Of a stretch of 64,000 nt of DNA, positions 49,936 to 58,315 are shown in pieces. The DNA is taken from NCBI RefSeq assembly GCF_014650875.1, contig NZ_BMVU01000010.1, positions 111,506 to 175,505 of the forward strand. Reading direction: 5' to 3'. The notes under the pieces were generated by a model. That model saw only the letters and a list, made by a program, of their open reading frames with translations. It was not told the DNA's origin and made no database searches. Position 1 is the first letter of the stretch; every line of letters starts with the position of its first letter. The DNA comes from Streptomyces minutiscleroticus. Its GTDB lineage: Bacteria; Actinomycetota; Actinomycetes; Streptomycetales; Streptomycetaceae. The position numbers and the translations under genes were made by a program.

Positions 49936-50818
49936 GGGCGAGCTCCTTCGTGCCGAACAGCCCGGCGGGCCTCACGAGCAGGACGGCGGTCATGACGAGG
50001 TAGGGGGCCAGGTCACCGAGACCCCGGCCGAGGAAGGTCAGGTCGCCCTGGTAGCCGGTGGCCAGCGACTCGGTGACCCCGACGAGCAGGCCGCCGACCA
50101 GGGCGCCGGTGGTGGAGTCCAGGCCGCCGAGGATCGCGGCGGGGAACGCCTTGAGCGCCGCGAGCGAGGTGGCCCGCTCCAGGCCGGGCGTCGGGAAGAC
50201 GGTCAGGAACAGCGCGGCGACGGCCGCGAGTCCGCCCGCCACGGCCCACGCGCCGAGCGAGACCCGCCCGAGGCGTACGCCCATCAGGGCGGCCGTCTCC
50301 GCGCTCTCGGCTGCGGCCCGCATCGCCACGCCCCAGGACGTGTACCGGAAGGCCAGCAGGAAGGCGGTGATGAGCAGGGCGGCGGCCGTGAACGCGGCGA
50401 CGCGCGTGTGGGCGAGGGAGAGGGGCCCGAGGGTGAGGACCGCGTCGCCCCAGGGGTCGCCGAGGGCGAGCACGTCCGTGCCGATGCGGCGGGTCAGCTC
50501 GGTGGTGAGCAGGATGTCCACGCCGATGGTGACGATGGCGAGGACGCTGTGGTCGGAGCCCCGGTAGCGCCGCATCACCAGGAACTCCACGGCCGCGCCG
50601 ACGGCCGCGGCGCCCGCGACGCCCGCCAGCAGGGCGGGCCAGAAGCCGATGTCGTCGTGGAGGACGGCGGTGACGTAGCCGCCCGCGAGCAGCAGCGAGG
50701 CGTGCGCGAAGTTGACGACCTCGGTGGCCCGGAAGACGACCACGAAGCCGAGCGCGATCAGCGCGTAGACGGAGCCGAGGGCGACGCCGTTGAGGAGGAG
50801 TTCGGCGAGAGTGCTCAC
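49928..50818 (-). CDS. livH: Branched-chain amino-acid-type ABC permease LivH
   Basis: The 296-residue permease carries the LivH pattern LLLNGVALGSVYALIALGFV, VVFRATEVVNFAHASLLLAG and GVAMRAAAESAETAALMGVR, and LKAFPAAILGGLDSTTGALV near the C terminus. It pairs with LivM to form the membrane channel. The start is GTG 50816-50818, overlapping the livG stop as GTGA. Confidence 0.92.
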   Translation of the reverse strand: MSTLAELLLNGVALGSVYALIALGFVVVFRATEVVNFAHASLLLAGGYVTAVLHDDIGFWPALLAGVAGAAAVGAAVEFLVMRRYRGSDHSVLAIVTIGVDILLTTELTRRIGTDVLALGDPWGDAVLTLGPLSLAHTRVAAFTAAALLITAFLLAFRYTSWGVAMRAAAESAETAALMGVRLGRVSLGAWAVAGGLAAVAALFLTVFPTPGLERATSLAALKAFPAAILGGLDSTTGALVGGLLVGVTESLATGYQGDLTFLGRGLGDLAPYLVMTAVLLVRPAGLFGTKELARV

Positions 50819-51705
50819 GCGCCGGCCCCCTCACCGCGCGGACCGCCGTCCCGGCCGGCGGGGCCGGTCTCCTCCCGTTCGCCCAGGTAGGCCCGGACGA
50901 CCGCCGGGTCGTTCTGGACCTCGGCGGATGTGCCGCCGGCGATCCGGCGTCCGAAGTCGAGTACGGTCACCGCGTCCGCGAGCCGCATCACCACCCCCAT
51001 GTCGTGTTCCACCAGCACGATCGAGATGCCGAGGCTGTCGCGGACGCCCGCGATCACGGCGGCCGTGCGGCGCCGCTCGTCGGCGGTCATGCCCGCCACC
51101 GGCTCGTCCAGGAGCAGCAGCCTCGGCTCCGCGCACAGCGCGCGGGCGAGTTCGGCGAGCTTCTGCCGCCCGTACGGCAGGGAGCCCGCGGGCCGGTCCA
51201 GGCAGTCGCCGAGGCCGACGAAGGCGGCGATCTCGCGGACGCGGGCGCGGTGCGCGCGCTCCTCGCGGGCCGCCGACGGCAGCCGCAGCCCCGCCGCCAG
51301 GAAGCCGGTCCGGGTCAGCCGGTGCCGGCCGAGGAGCAGGCTGTCCTCGACCGTGGCGCGCGGCGGCAGCGCCAGGTTCTGGAAGATGCGGGCGACGCCG
51401 AGCCCGGCGATGCGGTGCGGCGGCAGCCCGGTCAGCTCGTGCTCCCCGAAGCGGACGCTGCCCGCTCTCGCCCGGTAGACGCCGGACAGGACGTTGAAGC
51501 AGGTCGACTTCCCGGCCCCGTTGGGGCCGATGAGGGCGTGCACGGTGCCGGGGGCGACCGTGAAGCCGACGGCGTCCAGCGCGGTGAGGCCGGCGAAGCG
51601 GACGGTCAGGTCCCGGACGCGGAGCGGGGGGACGCCGGGGGCCGTTCCCGGGGACGCGCCCGCGGACCGCGTGCCGTCCGCGCCGTCCGCGGCCACGGGC
51701 CTCAC
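50815..51705 (-). CDS. livG: Branched-chain amino-acid-type ABC ATPase LivG
   Basis: The 296-residue ATPase has Walker A IGPNGAGKSTCFN, a Q-loop region IFQNLALPPRATVEDSLLLG, signature-like LPYGRQKLAELARAL, Walker B LLLLDEPVAGMT and switch His in LVEHDMGVVM. The signature LPYG(R/Q)QK is the usual LivG variant of LSGGQ. An Ala/Gly-rich N-terminal extension of about 30 residues precedes the domain, and the start is GTG 51703-51705, overlapping the livF TGA. A later start near the domain is possible. Confidence 0.9.
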   Translation of the reverse strand: MRPVAADGADGTRSAGASPGTAPGVPPLRVRDLTVRFAGLTALDAVGFTVAPGTVHALIGPNGAGKSTCFNVLSGVYRARAGSVRFGEHELTGLPPHRIAGLGVARIFQNLALPPRATVEDSLLLGRHRLTRTGFLAAGLRLPSAAREERAHRARVREIAAFVGLGDCLDRPAGSLPYGRQKLAELARALCAEPRLLLLDEPVAGMTADERRRTAAVIAGVRDSLGISIVLVEHDMGVVMRLADAVTVLDFGRRIAGGTSAEVQNDPAVVRAYLGEREETGPAGRDGGPRGEGAGA

Positions 51706-52508
51706 CCCTCCCACCGCGACAGGGCGGGCAGCGCGCCCCGCGGCCGCGGGGCGGCGGCCGCCGCGTCCTCGTCGACCACGCCCAGGTAGCGGCGCCGCAC
51801 CTCGTCGGAGGCGGCCAGTTCGTCCGCCGGCCCGGACAGCGTCACCTCGCCCACCTCCAGGACGTACGCGCGGGAGGCCAGGCGCAGCGCCAGGGCGGCG
51901 TTCTGCTCGACGAGCAGCACCGAGGTGCCCTGCTCGTTGATCTCCCGCACGGTGTCGGCGATCCGCCGGGCCGTCAGCGGGGCCAGGCCCAGCGACGGCT
52001 CGTCCAGGAGCAGCACCTTCGGGGCGGCCATCAGCGCGCGGGCCACCGCGAGCATCTGCTGCTCGCCGCCCGACAGCAGGCCGGCCCGCTGCCGGCCGCG
52101 TTCGGCCAGGACGGGGAAGAGCTCGTGGGCGCGGCGCAGCGCCGCGGCCCTCGCCGGGCGTCCGCCGCGGGCGCCGAGCAGCCCGGCGCGCAGGTTGTCC
52201 GCGACCGTCATCCGGGCGAACACCCGCCTGCCCTCCGGCGACTGGGACACCCCGGCCGCGACCACCCGGCCGGGCCCGAGCCCGTCCAGGCGCCGGCCGT
52301 CCAGCGTCACGGTGCCGCCGGTGACCGCCCCGCCGTGGAAGGGCAGCGTGCCGCTGACCGCCCGCAGCAGCGTGGACTTGCCCGCGCCGTTGCCGCCCAG
52401 GACCGCCACCACGGTCCCTTCGGGCACCTCCAGGGACACCCCGCGCACCGCGCGCACGGGTCCGTAGCCGACCGACAGATCCCGTACGCACAGACCGGAC
52501 CCGCCCAT
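51702..52508 (-). CDS. livF: Branched-chain amino-acid-type ABC ATPase LivF
   Basis: The 268-residue ATPase has LCVRDLSVGYGPVRAVRGVS, Walker A LGGNGAGKSTLLR, LSGGEQQMLAVARALM, Walker B LLLDEPSLGLAP and LVEQNAALALRLASRAYVLE. The PEGRRVFARMTVADNL segment is typical of LivF. ATG 52508 has GAGGAGAGGGGG upstream and was chosen over an in-frame GTG 16 codons earlier. It is the first gene of the liv operon, whose promoter region is shared with the divergent PucR regulator. Confidence 0.92.
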   Translation of the reverse strand: MGGSGLCVRDLSVGYGPVRAVRGVSLEVPEGTVVAVLGGNGAGKSTLLRAVSGTLPFHGGAVTGGTVTLDGRRLDGLGPGRVVAAGVSQSPEGRRVFARMTVADNLRAGLLGARGGRPARAAALRRAHELFPVLAERGRQRAGLLSGGEQQMLAVARALMAAPKVLLLDEPSLGLAPLTARRIADTVREINEQGTSVLLVEQNAALALRLASRAYVLEVGEVTLSGPADELAASDEVRRRYLGVVDEDAAAAAPRPRGALPALSRWEG

Positions 52509-52628
52509 GGCGTTCCCCCTCTCCTCGTCCGTCTCCTCGTCCGTCGTGGCGCTCACGACAGCACCCGGCCGGAGCGCCCGTCCACGGGGCGGCGGCGAAA
52601 CGCTGCGGGTGCCCAGCGGGCGCGGGCG

Positions 52629-52652
52629 GGTGTTGTGCGCGCGCACAACACC
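52629..52652. promoter_or_regulatory. Perfect 24-bp palindrome between the liv operon and pucR-type gene
   Basis: GGTGTTGTGCGC (52629-52640) is followed directly by its perfect complement (52641-52652). The centre lies 62 nt before the regulator ATG and about 132 nt before the livF ATG. A looped terminator makes no sense between divergent genes, so a regulator operator is the likeliest reading. Confidence 0.65.
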
Positions 52653-52702
52653 GCGTGTCAGGGGCCTGTGCGGCGCGGTGGGCGCATGGCATCCTCCGGG
52701 CC

Positions 52703-53896
52703 ATGGCAGCGCGCGGAAGGCGTACGGGCGACGACTGGAAGCTGCTCACGGAGGCCTGCGGGGCCCTGCTGGAGCGGCTGCCGGAACTCGTCGACGAGCA
52801 CCTGCGCGGACTCGTCGGACACTCCCCCTTCTACGGCCACTTCCTGCCCTACGACCAGCAGTGGCGGGAGGCGGAGGACGCGATGCGGATCGGCATCGAG
52901 ACGATGATCGCGCCGCGGGACTCGCCCCGGCTCGACCTGGAGTGCGCGGAGGCGAAGGGACGGCGGCGGGCGCAGCAGGGCATGCCCCTGGAGCTGCTCG
53001 TGCACGCGTACCGCAGCGCGGGCTACCTGGTGTGGGACGCGCTCCTCGAGGGCGCGGCCGGGCGCGAGCCGGCGCGGCTGGCGGCGCTGATGCGGTCGGC
53101 GACGACGGTGTGGACGGCCATCGACGAGCAGGCGGCCGCGGCCACCGAGTCGTACCGGACGACCGAGCTGGAGCTGCGGCGGCGCACGGACGAGCAGGTG
53201 CAGGCGCTGCTGGACGCCCTGCTGGAGGACAGGCGGACGCCCGGGCTCGCGGCGCGCGCGGCGGCCGGGCTCGACCTGCCCGAGCACGGGCCGTACGCGG
53301 TGGTGGTGCTGCGGGCGGAGCGCCGGGAGCCGTTCCACGGACCGGTGCGCGGGGCCGGGTACCGGTTCCTGTGGCGGATGCGGGCCGACTCCGAGGTGGG
53401 CGTGGTGGCGCTGGGCCCCGACCAGGGCCTGGACGGTGTGGCCGCGCTGCTCGACGGGTGGTGCGCGGGCCCCGGCGGCATCAGCCCCGTGGTCCGCGGG
53501 CTGGCCGAACTGGGCCTGGCCCGGCGGCTGGCCGAGCTGGCGCTGCGGACCTGTCCGCCGGACGCGGCCAAGGTGGTGCGCCTGGACCAGCGGATGCCGA
53601 CGGCGCTGGTGGTCAGCCAGCCGGAGCTGGCGGACCGCCTGGTGACGGAGGTGTTCGGCGCCCTGCTGGAGCTGGAGCCCGCCGACCGCGCGGTTCTCCT
53701 GGAGACCCTGGAGGTCTGGCTGACCTGCGAGGGCTCGGCGGGCCGGGCCGCCGGCCGGCTGTACTGCCACCGCAACACGGTCTTCAACCGCCTGCGCCGC
53801 CTGGAGCAGCTGACGGCCCGTTCCCTGGCCAGACCGCGGGACCTGACCGAGATGACGCTGGCGCTGGACGCCTACCGGCTGCGGGCGGCGGGGTGA
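52703..53896 (+). CDS. PucR/CdaR-type transcriptional regulator
   Basis: The 397-residue protein has an N-terminal RsbRD/GGDEF-like helical sensor region (WKLLTEACGALLERLPELVD, QGMPLELLVHAYRSAGYLVW). A central degenerate domain follows, and then the PucR C-terminal helix-turn-helix: ETLEVWLTCEGSAGRAAGRL, followed by CHRNTVFNRLRRLEQLT. PucR regulators respond to metabolites such as purine or amino-acid catabolites. Divergent placement with a palindrome between suggests control of the liv transporter and possibly itself. ATG 52703 was chosen over GTG 52655, which lies nearly in the palindrome. Confidence 0.88.
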   Translation: MAARGRRTGDDWKLLTEACGALLERLPELVDEHLRGLVGHSPFYGHFLPYDQQWREAEDAMRIGIETMIAPRDSPRLDLECAEAKGRRRAQQGMPLELLVHAYRSAGYLVWDALLEGAAGREPARLAALMRSATTVWTAIDEQAAAATESYRTTELELRRRTDEQVQALLDALLEDRRTPGLAARAAAGLDLPEHGPYAVVVLRAERREPFHGPVRGAGYRFLWRMRADSEVGVVALGPDQGLDGVAALLDGWCAGPGGISPVVRGLAELGLARRLAELALRTCPPDAAKVVRLDQRMPTALVVSQPELADRLVTEVFGALLELEPADRAVLLETLEVWLTCEGSAGRAAGRLYCHRNTVFNRLRRLEQLTARSLARPRDLTEMTLALDAYRLRAAG

Positions 53897-53917
53897 GGCG
53901 TCCCGGCGGAGAGGGCA

Positions 53918-53953
53918 CCGGGGAGCGGCCGGCCGGTCCCCCGTGCTCCCCGG
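53918..53953. terminator. Hairpin between convergent regulator and glycerate kinase genes
   Basis: Nine-bp arms CCGGGGAGC (53918-53926) and GCTCCCCGG (53945-53953) abut the glycerate kinase stop codon, giving a bidirectional terminator. Confidence 0.6.
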
Positions 53954-55108
53954 CTACCTCAGCCAGTCCCCGGCGATCCGCTCCGCCACGTCCTCCAGGA
54001 TCGGGCCCGCGTCCGCGATGCAGCGGGCGACGTCGGGCTCGGCGTCCGTGAGCGGATAGGCGCGGCGGATGCCGGCGCGCTCCAGGGCCTCGGGCGGCAG
54101 GGCGAGGCGGCCGCAGACCGCGACGACCTCCCTGCCCGCCGCGCGGGCGGCCGCCGCGACGCCGGCCGGCGCCTTGCCGTGCAGGGTCTGCTCGTCGAGC
54201 GACCCCTCGCCGGTGATCACGAACGTGGCCCGCTCCAGGGCGGGCGCGAACCCGAGGACGTCCAGCATGACCTCGATGCCGGGCCGGAAGGCGGCGCCGA
54301 GGCCGATCAGGGCGCCGTAGCCGATGCCGCCGGCGGCGCCCGCGCCCGGGGCGGCCGCGTGCCGGGCCGCGGCCGGGCCGAGCGTCCGCTCCAGCACCGC
54401 CGCGTAGTGGGCCAGCGCCGCGTCCAGCTCCGCCACCTCGTCGGGCGAGGCGCCCTTCTGCGGCCCGTAGACGGCGGCGGCGCCCTTCGGGCCGGTCAGC
54501 GGGTTGTCGACGTCGCCGGCCAGGACCACCTCGACCCCGGCGAGCCGGGCATCGAGGCCGGACAGGTCGGCGGTGGCGAGGTCGCGCAGTCCGCCGCCGC
54601 CGGGGGCGACCGGCTCGCCGTCCGCCTCCAGGAAGCGGGCGCCCAGGGCGGACAGCATCCCGGCGCCGCCGTCGGTCGTGGCGCTGCCGCCCACGCCGAG
54701 GACGATCGTGCGCGCCCCGGCGTCCAGCGCGGCCCGCAGCAGTTCCCCGGTGCCGTACGTGGAGGCGGTGAGCGGGGCGAAGACGCCCGCGGGCAGCCGC
54801 TGGAGCCCGCTCGCCTCGGCCATCTCCACCACGGCCGTGCCGTCGCGCAGCGCGAACGCCGCCGTGACCTCGTGGCCCAGCGGTCCGGCGACCCGCCGCT
54901 CGTGCCGCTCGAAGCCGGCCGCGACCGCCGCGGCGACCGTGCCGTCACCGCCGTCGGCGACCGGCAGCGCCTCCACCGCCACCCGCGGCACGACGCGGCG
55001 CAGCCCCGCGGTCACCCGCTCGGCGACCTGCACGGCCGTCAGCGATCCCTTGAACTTGTCCGCCGCGATCAGCACCCGCGGGGTCCGGTCCCCTGCAGCG
55101 TCCGCCAC
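53954..55108 (-). CDS. glxK: Glycerate kinase (GlxK/GarK family)
   Basis: The 384-residue enzyme has the family opening RVLIAADKFKGSLTAVQVAE, the DGGDGT substrate loop (VADGGDGTVAAAVAAGFERH), VGGSATTDGGAGMLSALGAR and the C-terminal ITGEGSLDEQTLHGKAPAGV. It phosphorylates D-glycerate to 2- or 3-phosphoglycerate, feeding glyoxylate-derived carbon into glycolysis. Glyoxylate from the ethylmalonyl-CoA pathway could be one source, but no linking genes are adjacent. The start is GTG 55106-55108 with AGGGGAGTG upstream, favoured over an upstream ORF extension that is basic and unconserved in type. Confidence 0.9.
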   Translation of the reverse strand: MADAAGDRTPRVLIAADKFKGSLTAVQVAERVTAGLRRVVPRVAVEALPVADGGDGTVAAAVAAGFERHERRVAGPLGHEVTAAFALRDGTAVVEMAEASGLQRLPAGVFAPLTASTYGTGELLRAALDAGARTIVLGVGGSATTDGGAGMLSALGARFLEADGEPVAPGGGGLRDLATADLSGLDARLAGVEVVLAGDVDNPLTGPKGAAAVYGPQKGASPDEVAELDAALAHYAAVLERTLGPAAARHAAAPGAGAAGGIGYGALIGLGAAFRPGIEVMLDVLGFAPALERATFVITGEGSLDEQTLHGKAPAGVAAAARAAGREVVAVCGRLALPPEALERAGIRRAYPLTDAEPDVARCIADAGPILEDVAERIAGDWLR

Positions 55109-55274
55109 CTTGCACTCCCCTTGCTTCCGGGCCTTGCGCACGTCAAGGCAGTCGCGCCGGTGCGACCTTAACCGCAGGAGGGTGCCGCTGCCCAGGGCGG
55201 CCGGCGTCCCCGGACGGCCACCCGCGCGGTCGACGGAGCGGGCGGCGCGGGCCGGAATTCGGTACACCGGGTGT

Positions 55275-56345
55275 ATGACCCCTCAGGGCACCGAACTCGC
55301 CGACCGCGTCCTCGGCGGCTGGCTGGGCCGGATCGCGGGCAACATGCTCGGCAAGCCGGTCGAGCGGGGCGACCACTGGACGCGGGAGCGCATCGACCAC
55401 TATCTGCGGCAGGCCTCGGCGCTGCCGCTCACCGACTACCTGCCCGCGCCCGCGGACGACGCCGCCGCGGCCGGGCTGCGCCCCGAGTGGCGGCAGTGCG
55501 TGCGCGGGCGCGTCCGCGGAAGCTGCCGCGACGACGACGTGGACTACGCGATCCTCGGCCTGGACCTGCTGGAGACGCACGGCTTCGGCTTCAGCACCGA
55601 GCAGGTGGGCGAGCTGTGGCTGCTGCGGCTGCCGTACCTGCAGACCTTCACGGCGGAGCGGGTCGCGTACCGCAATCTCGTGGACGGCCTCAAGCCGCCG
55701 CTGACCGCGACGTACGACAACCCCTACCAGGAGTGGATCGGCGCCCTGATCCGCGCGGACGTGCACGGCTGGACGCACCCCGGCGACCCGCGCCGGGCGG
55801 CCGCCCTGGCCCGCCGGGACGCGGTGCTCTCCCACACCGGCAACGGCGTGTACGGGGCGATGTGGGCGGCGGCGCTGATCGCGGCGGCGTTCACCGCGCC
55901 CACGGTGCGGGACGCGGTTCAGGCGGCGCTCGCGGTGGTCCCGGCGGGCTGCCGGCTCGCCCGCACCGTACGGCGGGCGGCGGCCCTGCACGAGTCGCGG
56001 CTGGGCTGGGAGGAGACGCTGACCACGCTCGCCGCGGAGACGGCGGGCCTCGGCTGGATCCACACGGTCCCGAACGCCGCCGTCCTCACCGCCGGACTCC
56101 TGTACGGCGACGACGACTTCACCCGCACCCTCGCGCTGACGGTCCGCGGCGGCCTGGACACCGACTCCAACGGGGCGACCGCGGGGTCGGTGGCGGGCGT
56201 GCGGTGCGGGGCGGCCGCGATCCCGCCGCAGTGGCGCGACCCGCTCCAGGACACGGTCCGCAGCGCGGTGTTCGGCTTCGACGGGGTGCGGATCGGCGAA
56301 CTGGCCGAGCGCACGGTCGCGTTGGCGGGGTCCGCCGAGCGGTGA
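55275..56345 (+). CDS. ADP-ribosylglycohydrolase-family protein
   Basis: The 356-residue product is an ARH/DraG-fold protein. It starts LADRVLGGWLGRIAGNMLGKPVE, shown here as VLGGWLGRIAGNMLGK. The first Mg-binding acidic cluster RDDDVDYAILGLDLLE (about 82-97) and a second, GGLDTDSNGATAGSVAGV (about 296-313), follow. The family removes ADP-ribose from Arg or Ser residues of proteins or from small molecules. The substrate here is unknown. The acidic residues needed for two metals are present. TACACC lies six bases before ATG and there is no ribosome-binding site, possibly leaderless. Downstream neighbours also deal with ADP-ribose derivatives. Confidence 0.87.
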   Translation: MTPQGTELADRVLGGWLGRIAGNMLGKPVERGDHWTRERIDHYLRQASALPLTDYLPAPADDAAAAGLRPEWRQCVRGRVRGSCRDDDVDYAILGLDLLETHGFGFSTEQVGELWLLRLPYLQTFTAERVAYRNLVDGLKPPLTATYDNPYQEWIGALIRADVHGWTHPGDPRRAAALARRDAVLSHTGNGVYGAMWAAALIAAAFTAPTVRDAVQAALAVVPAGCRLARTVRRAAALHESRLGWEETLTTLAAETAGLGWIHTVPNAAVLTAGLLYGDDDFTRTLALTVRGGLDTDSNGATAGSVAGVRCGAAAIPPQWRDPLQDTVRSAVFGFDGVRIGELAERTVALAGSAER

Positions 56346-56409
56346 CCGATGACCGCGGCCCCGGCGGCGTCGCCCCGGAACGGCCGCACGGCCTGGTTAG
56401 GCTGCGGGA

Positions 56410-56907
56410 ATGACCACTCCTGATCCTGACTACGCCACGTACATCGCGGGCCTGCCCCGTGTCCTGGTCGGCGCCGCCGTGCTCTTCCGCGACGCCGGGG
56501 GCCGCGTGCTGCTCGTCGAGCCGAACTACCGCGAGGGGTGGGCGCTGCCGGGCGGCACCGTCGAGTCGGACGACGGCGAGACCCCGCGCCAGGGCGCCCA
56601 CCGCGAGACGGTGGAGGAGATCGGCCTCGACGTGGAGCTGGGCGGGCTGCTCGCGGTCGACTGGGTGCCGGGCACCGCGCGCCCGCCGATCGTGGCGTAC
56701 CTGTACGACGGTGGCGTGCTGACGCAGGAGCAGCTGAAGTCGATCAGACTCCAGGAGGAGGAGCTGCTCTCCTGGCGCCTGGTGCCGCGCGAGGAGCTGG
56801 CGGACCACCTGCGGGGCTCGCTGGGCCGCCGGGTGCTCGCCGCGCTGGACGCCGTGGAGCGCGGCACGGGCACGGTGGAGCTGGCGGACGGGTACCCGGC
56901 GCGCTGA
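56410..56907 (+). CDS. NUDIX hydrolase
   Basis: The 165-residue protein has an intact Nudix box, G-x5-E-x7-RE-x2-EE-x-G, read as GGTVESDDGETPRQGAHRET and VEEIG near residues 47-72, within a complete alpha/beta/alpha Nudix fold. The substrate (ADP-ribose, NADH, nucleotides or others) cannot be inferred from the box alone. TAGGCT ends six bases before ATG without Shine-Dalgarno sequence, suggesting a leaderless transcript. It lies between ARH-type and sirtuin genes, which makes an ADP-ribose-related substrate attractive but unproven. Confidence 0.88.
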   Translation: MTTPDPDYATYIAGLPRVLVGAAVLFRDAGGRVLLVEPNYREGWALPGGTVESDDGETPRQGAHRETVEEIGLDVELGGLLAVDWVPGTARPPIVAYLYDGGVLTQEQLKSIRLQEEELLSWRLVPREELADHLRGSLGRRVLAALDAVERGTGTVELADGYPAR

Positions 56908-56993
56908 CGGCGGGGCCCCCGGGCGGCCGGGCGCCGGCGGGACGCGCGGATATCCGTTCGCCGCCCGCGCCCGCCCCGCCTACCCTCGGGCCC

Positions 56994-57719
56994 ATGAAGA
57001 AGCCCCTCGTCGCCCTGCTCACCGGTGCGGGCGTCTCCACCGACTCCGGCATCCCCGACTACCGCGGGCCCGACGGGCTGTGGCGGCGGGACCCGGAGGC
57101 CGAGAAGCTGGTGACGTACGAGTACTACATGGGCGATCCGGAGATCCGCCGGCGCTCGTGGCGGATGCGGCGGGACAGCCGCGCGCTTTGGGCCGAGCCG
57201 AACGCCGCGCACCGGGCGGTCGCCGACCTGGAGCGCTCCGGGGTCCCGGTACGGGTGATCACGCAGAACGTGGACGGGCTGCACCAGCTCGCCGGCCTGT
57301 CCGCCCGCAAGGTGCTCGAACTGCACGGCAGCGCGCGGAGTGTCGTATGCACGAACTGCCGTGCCCGCGGCTCCATGGAGGACGCCCTCGCACGGGTCGA
57401 CGCCGGCGAGGACGACCCGCCGTGCCTGGAGTGCGGCGGCGTCCTGAAGCCGGCCACGGTGATGTTCGGCGAGCGCCTCGACCCCGTGGTGCTGGGCGAG
57501 GCCGTCGCGATCACCAAGGCCTGCCAGGTCTTCTTCGCGGTCGGCAGCAGCCTCCAGGTGCAGCCGGCGGCGGACCTCGCGGGCCTCGCCGCCGACCACG
57601 GCGCGCGTCTGGTCGTCGTCAACGCCGAGCCCACCCCGTACGACGACCGCGCCGACGAGGTCGTGCGCGAGCCGATCGGGACGGCCCTGCCGAGGCTGCT
57701 GGCCGGACTCGCCGCGTAG
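56994..57719 (+). CDS. cobB: NAD-dependent sirtuin deacetylase/deacylase
   Basis: The 241-residue sirtuin has the NAD motif LLTGAGVSTDSGIPDYRG (9-26), TQNVDGLHQLAG (90-101), catalytic His111 in LELHGS, zinc cysteines 119, 122, 144 and 147 (CTNC, CLEC) and GSSLQVQPA. All catalytic residues are intact. It removes acyl groups from lysines, consuming NAD and producing nicotinamide and O-acyl-ADP-ribose. S. coelicolor has two cobB-type genes, and which one this matches is from memory (the second). TACCCT lies seven bases before ATG, again consistent with a leaderless start. Confidence 0.93.
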   Translation: MKKPLVALLTGAGVSTDSGIPDYRGPDGLWRRDPEAEKLVTYEYYMGDPEIRRRSWRMRRDSRALWAEPNAAHRAVADLERSGVPVRVITQNVDGLHQLAGLSARKVLELHGSARSVVCTNCRARGSMEDALARVDAGEDDPPCLECGGVLKPATVMFGERLDPVVLGEAVAITKACQVFFAVGSSLQVQPAADLAGLAADHGARLVVVNAEPTPYDDRADEVVREPIGTALPRLLAGLAA

Positions 57720-57772
57720 CGCGGTCCAGGGTCCGGCGGTCCGGCCGCTCAGCGGTCCGGCGGTCCGGCGCT

Positions 57773-58294
57773 CTAGAAGAGCGCGTCGGCCGGGACCGGG
57801 CCGTGCGGGCCGGACGACGGGGCGGTGCGGCGTTCGAGGTCCAGCAGGCGCCGTTTGCGGTCGAGGCCGCCGCCGTAGCCGGTCAGGCCGCCGTTCGCGC
57901 CGACGACGCGGTGGCAGGGCACGACGATGCCGACGGGGTTGCGGCCGTTGGCGAGGCCGACCGCGCGGGAGGCGCCGGGACTGCCGAGGGCCGCGGCCAG
58001 CTCGCCGTAGGTGCGGGTCTCGCCGTACGGGATGCGCCGGAGCTGCTGCCAGACGGCGCGCTGGAAGGGCGTGCCGGTCAGGCGGAGCTCCAGCGTGAAG
58101 TGCGTCAGCTCGCCCTCGAAGTAGGCGTTCAGCTGCTCGACCGCCGCGCCGAAGGGCGTGTCGTCGGGCGCGCCGAAGGTCTCCTCCGCGGGCCGGTGGC
58201 GCTGGTCGGTCATGTAGAGGCCGCACAGGACGCCGTCGTCGGCGACGAGGGTGAGCGGTCCGTACGGGCTGTCGGTCACGGTGTGCTGTCGCAT
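57773..58294 (-). CDS. ogt: Methylated-DNA-protein-cysteine methyltransferase
   Basis: The 173-residue protein carries the alkyl-acceptor motif IVVPCHRVVG with Cys127. The helix-turn-helix DNA-recognition part is also present (FQRAVWQQLRRIPYGETRTY, LAAALGSPGASRAVG). It repairs O6-alkylguanine by a single-turnover transfer. A GGAGAACCC sequence upstream of ATG supports the start. It lies 21 nt downstream of the Ada-AlkA gene in the same orientation, so the two form an adaptive-response-like pair. Confidence 0.93.
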   Translation of the reverse strand: MRQHTVTDSPYGPLTLVADDGVLCGLYMTDQRHRPAEETFGAPDDTPFGAAVEQLNAYFEGELTHFTLELRLTGTPFQRAVWQQLRRIPYGETRTYGELAAALGSPGASRAVGLANGRNPVGIVVPCHRVVGANGGLTGYGGGLDRKRRLLDLERRTAPSSGPHGPVPADALF

Positions 58295-58315
58295 CGGGTT
58301 CTCCTGAGGTCCTGG

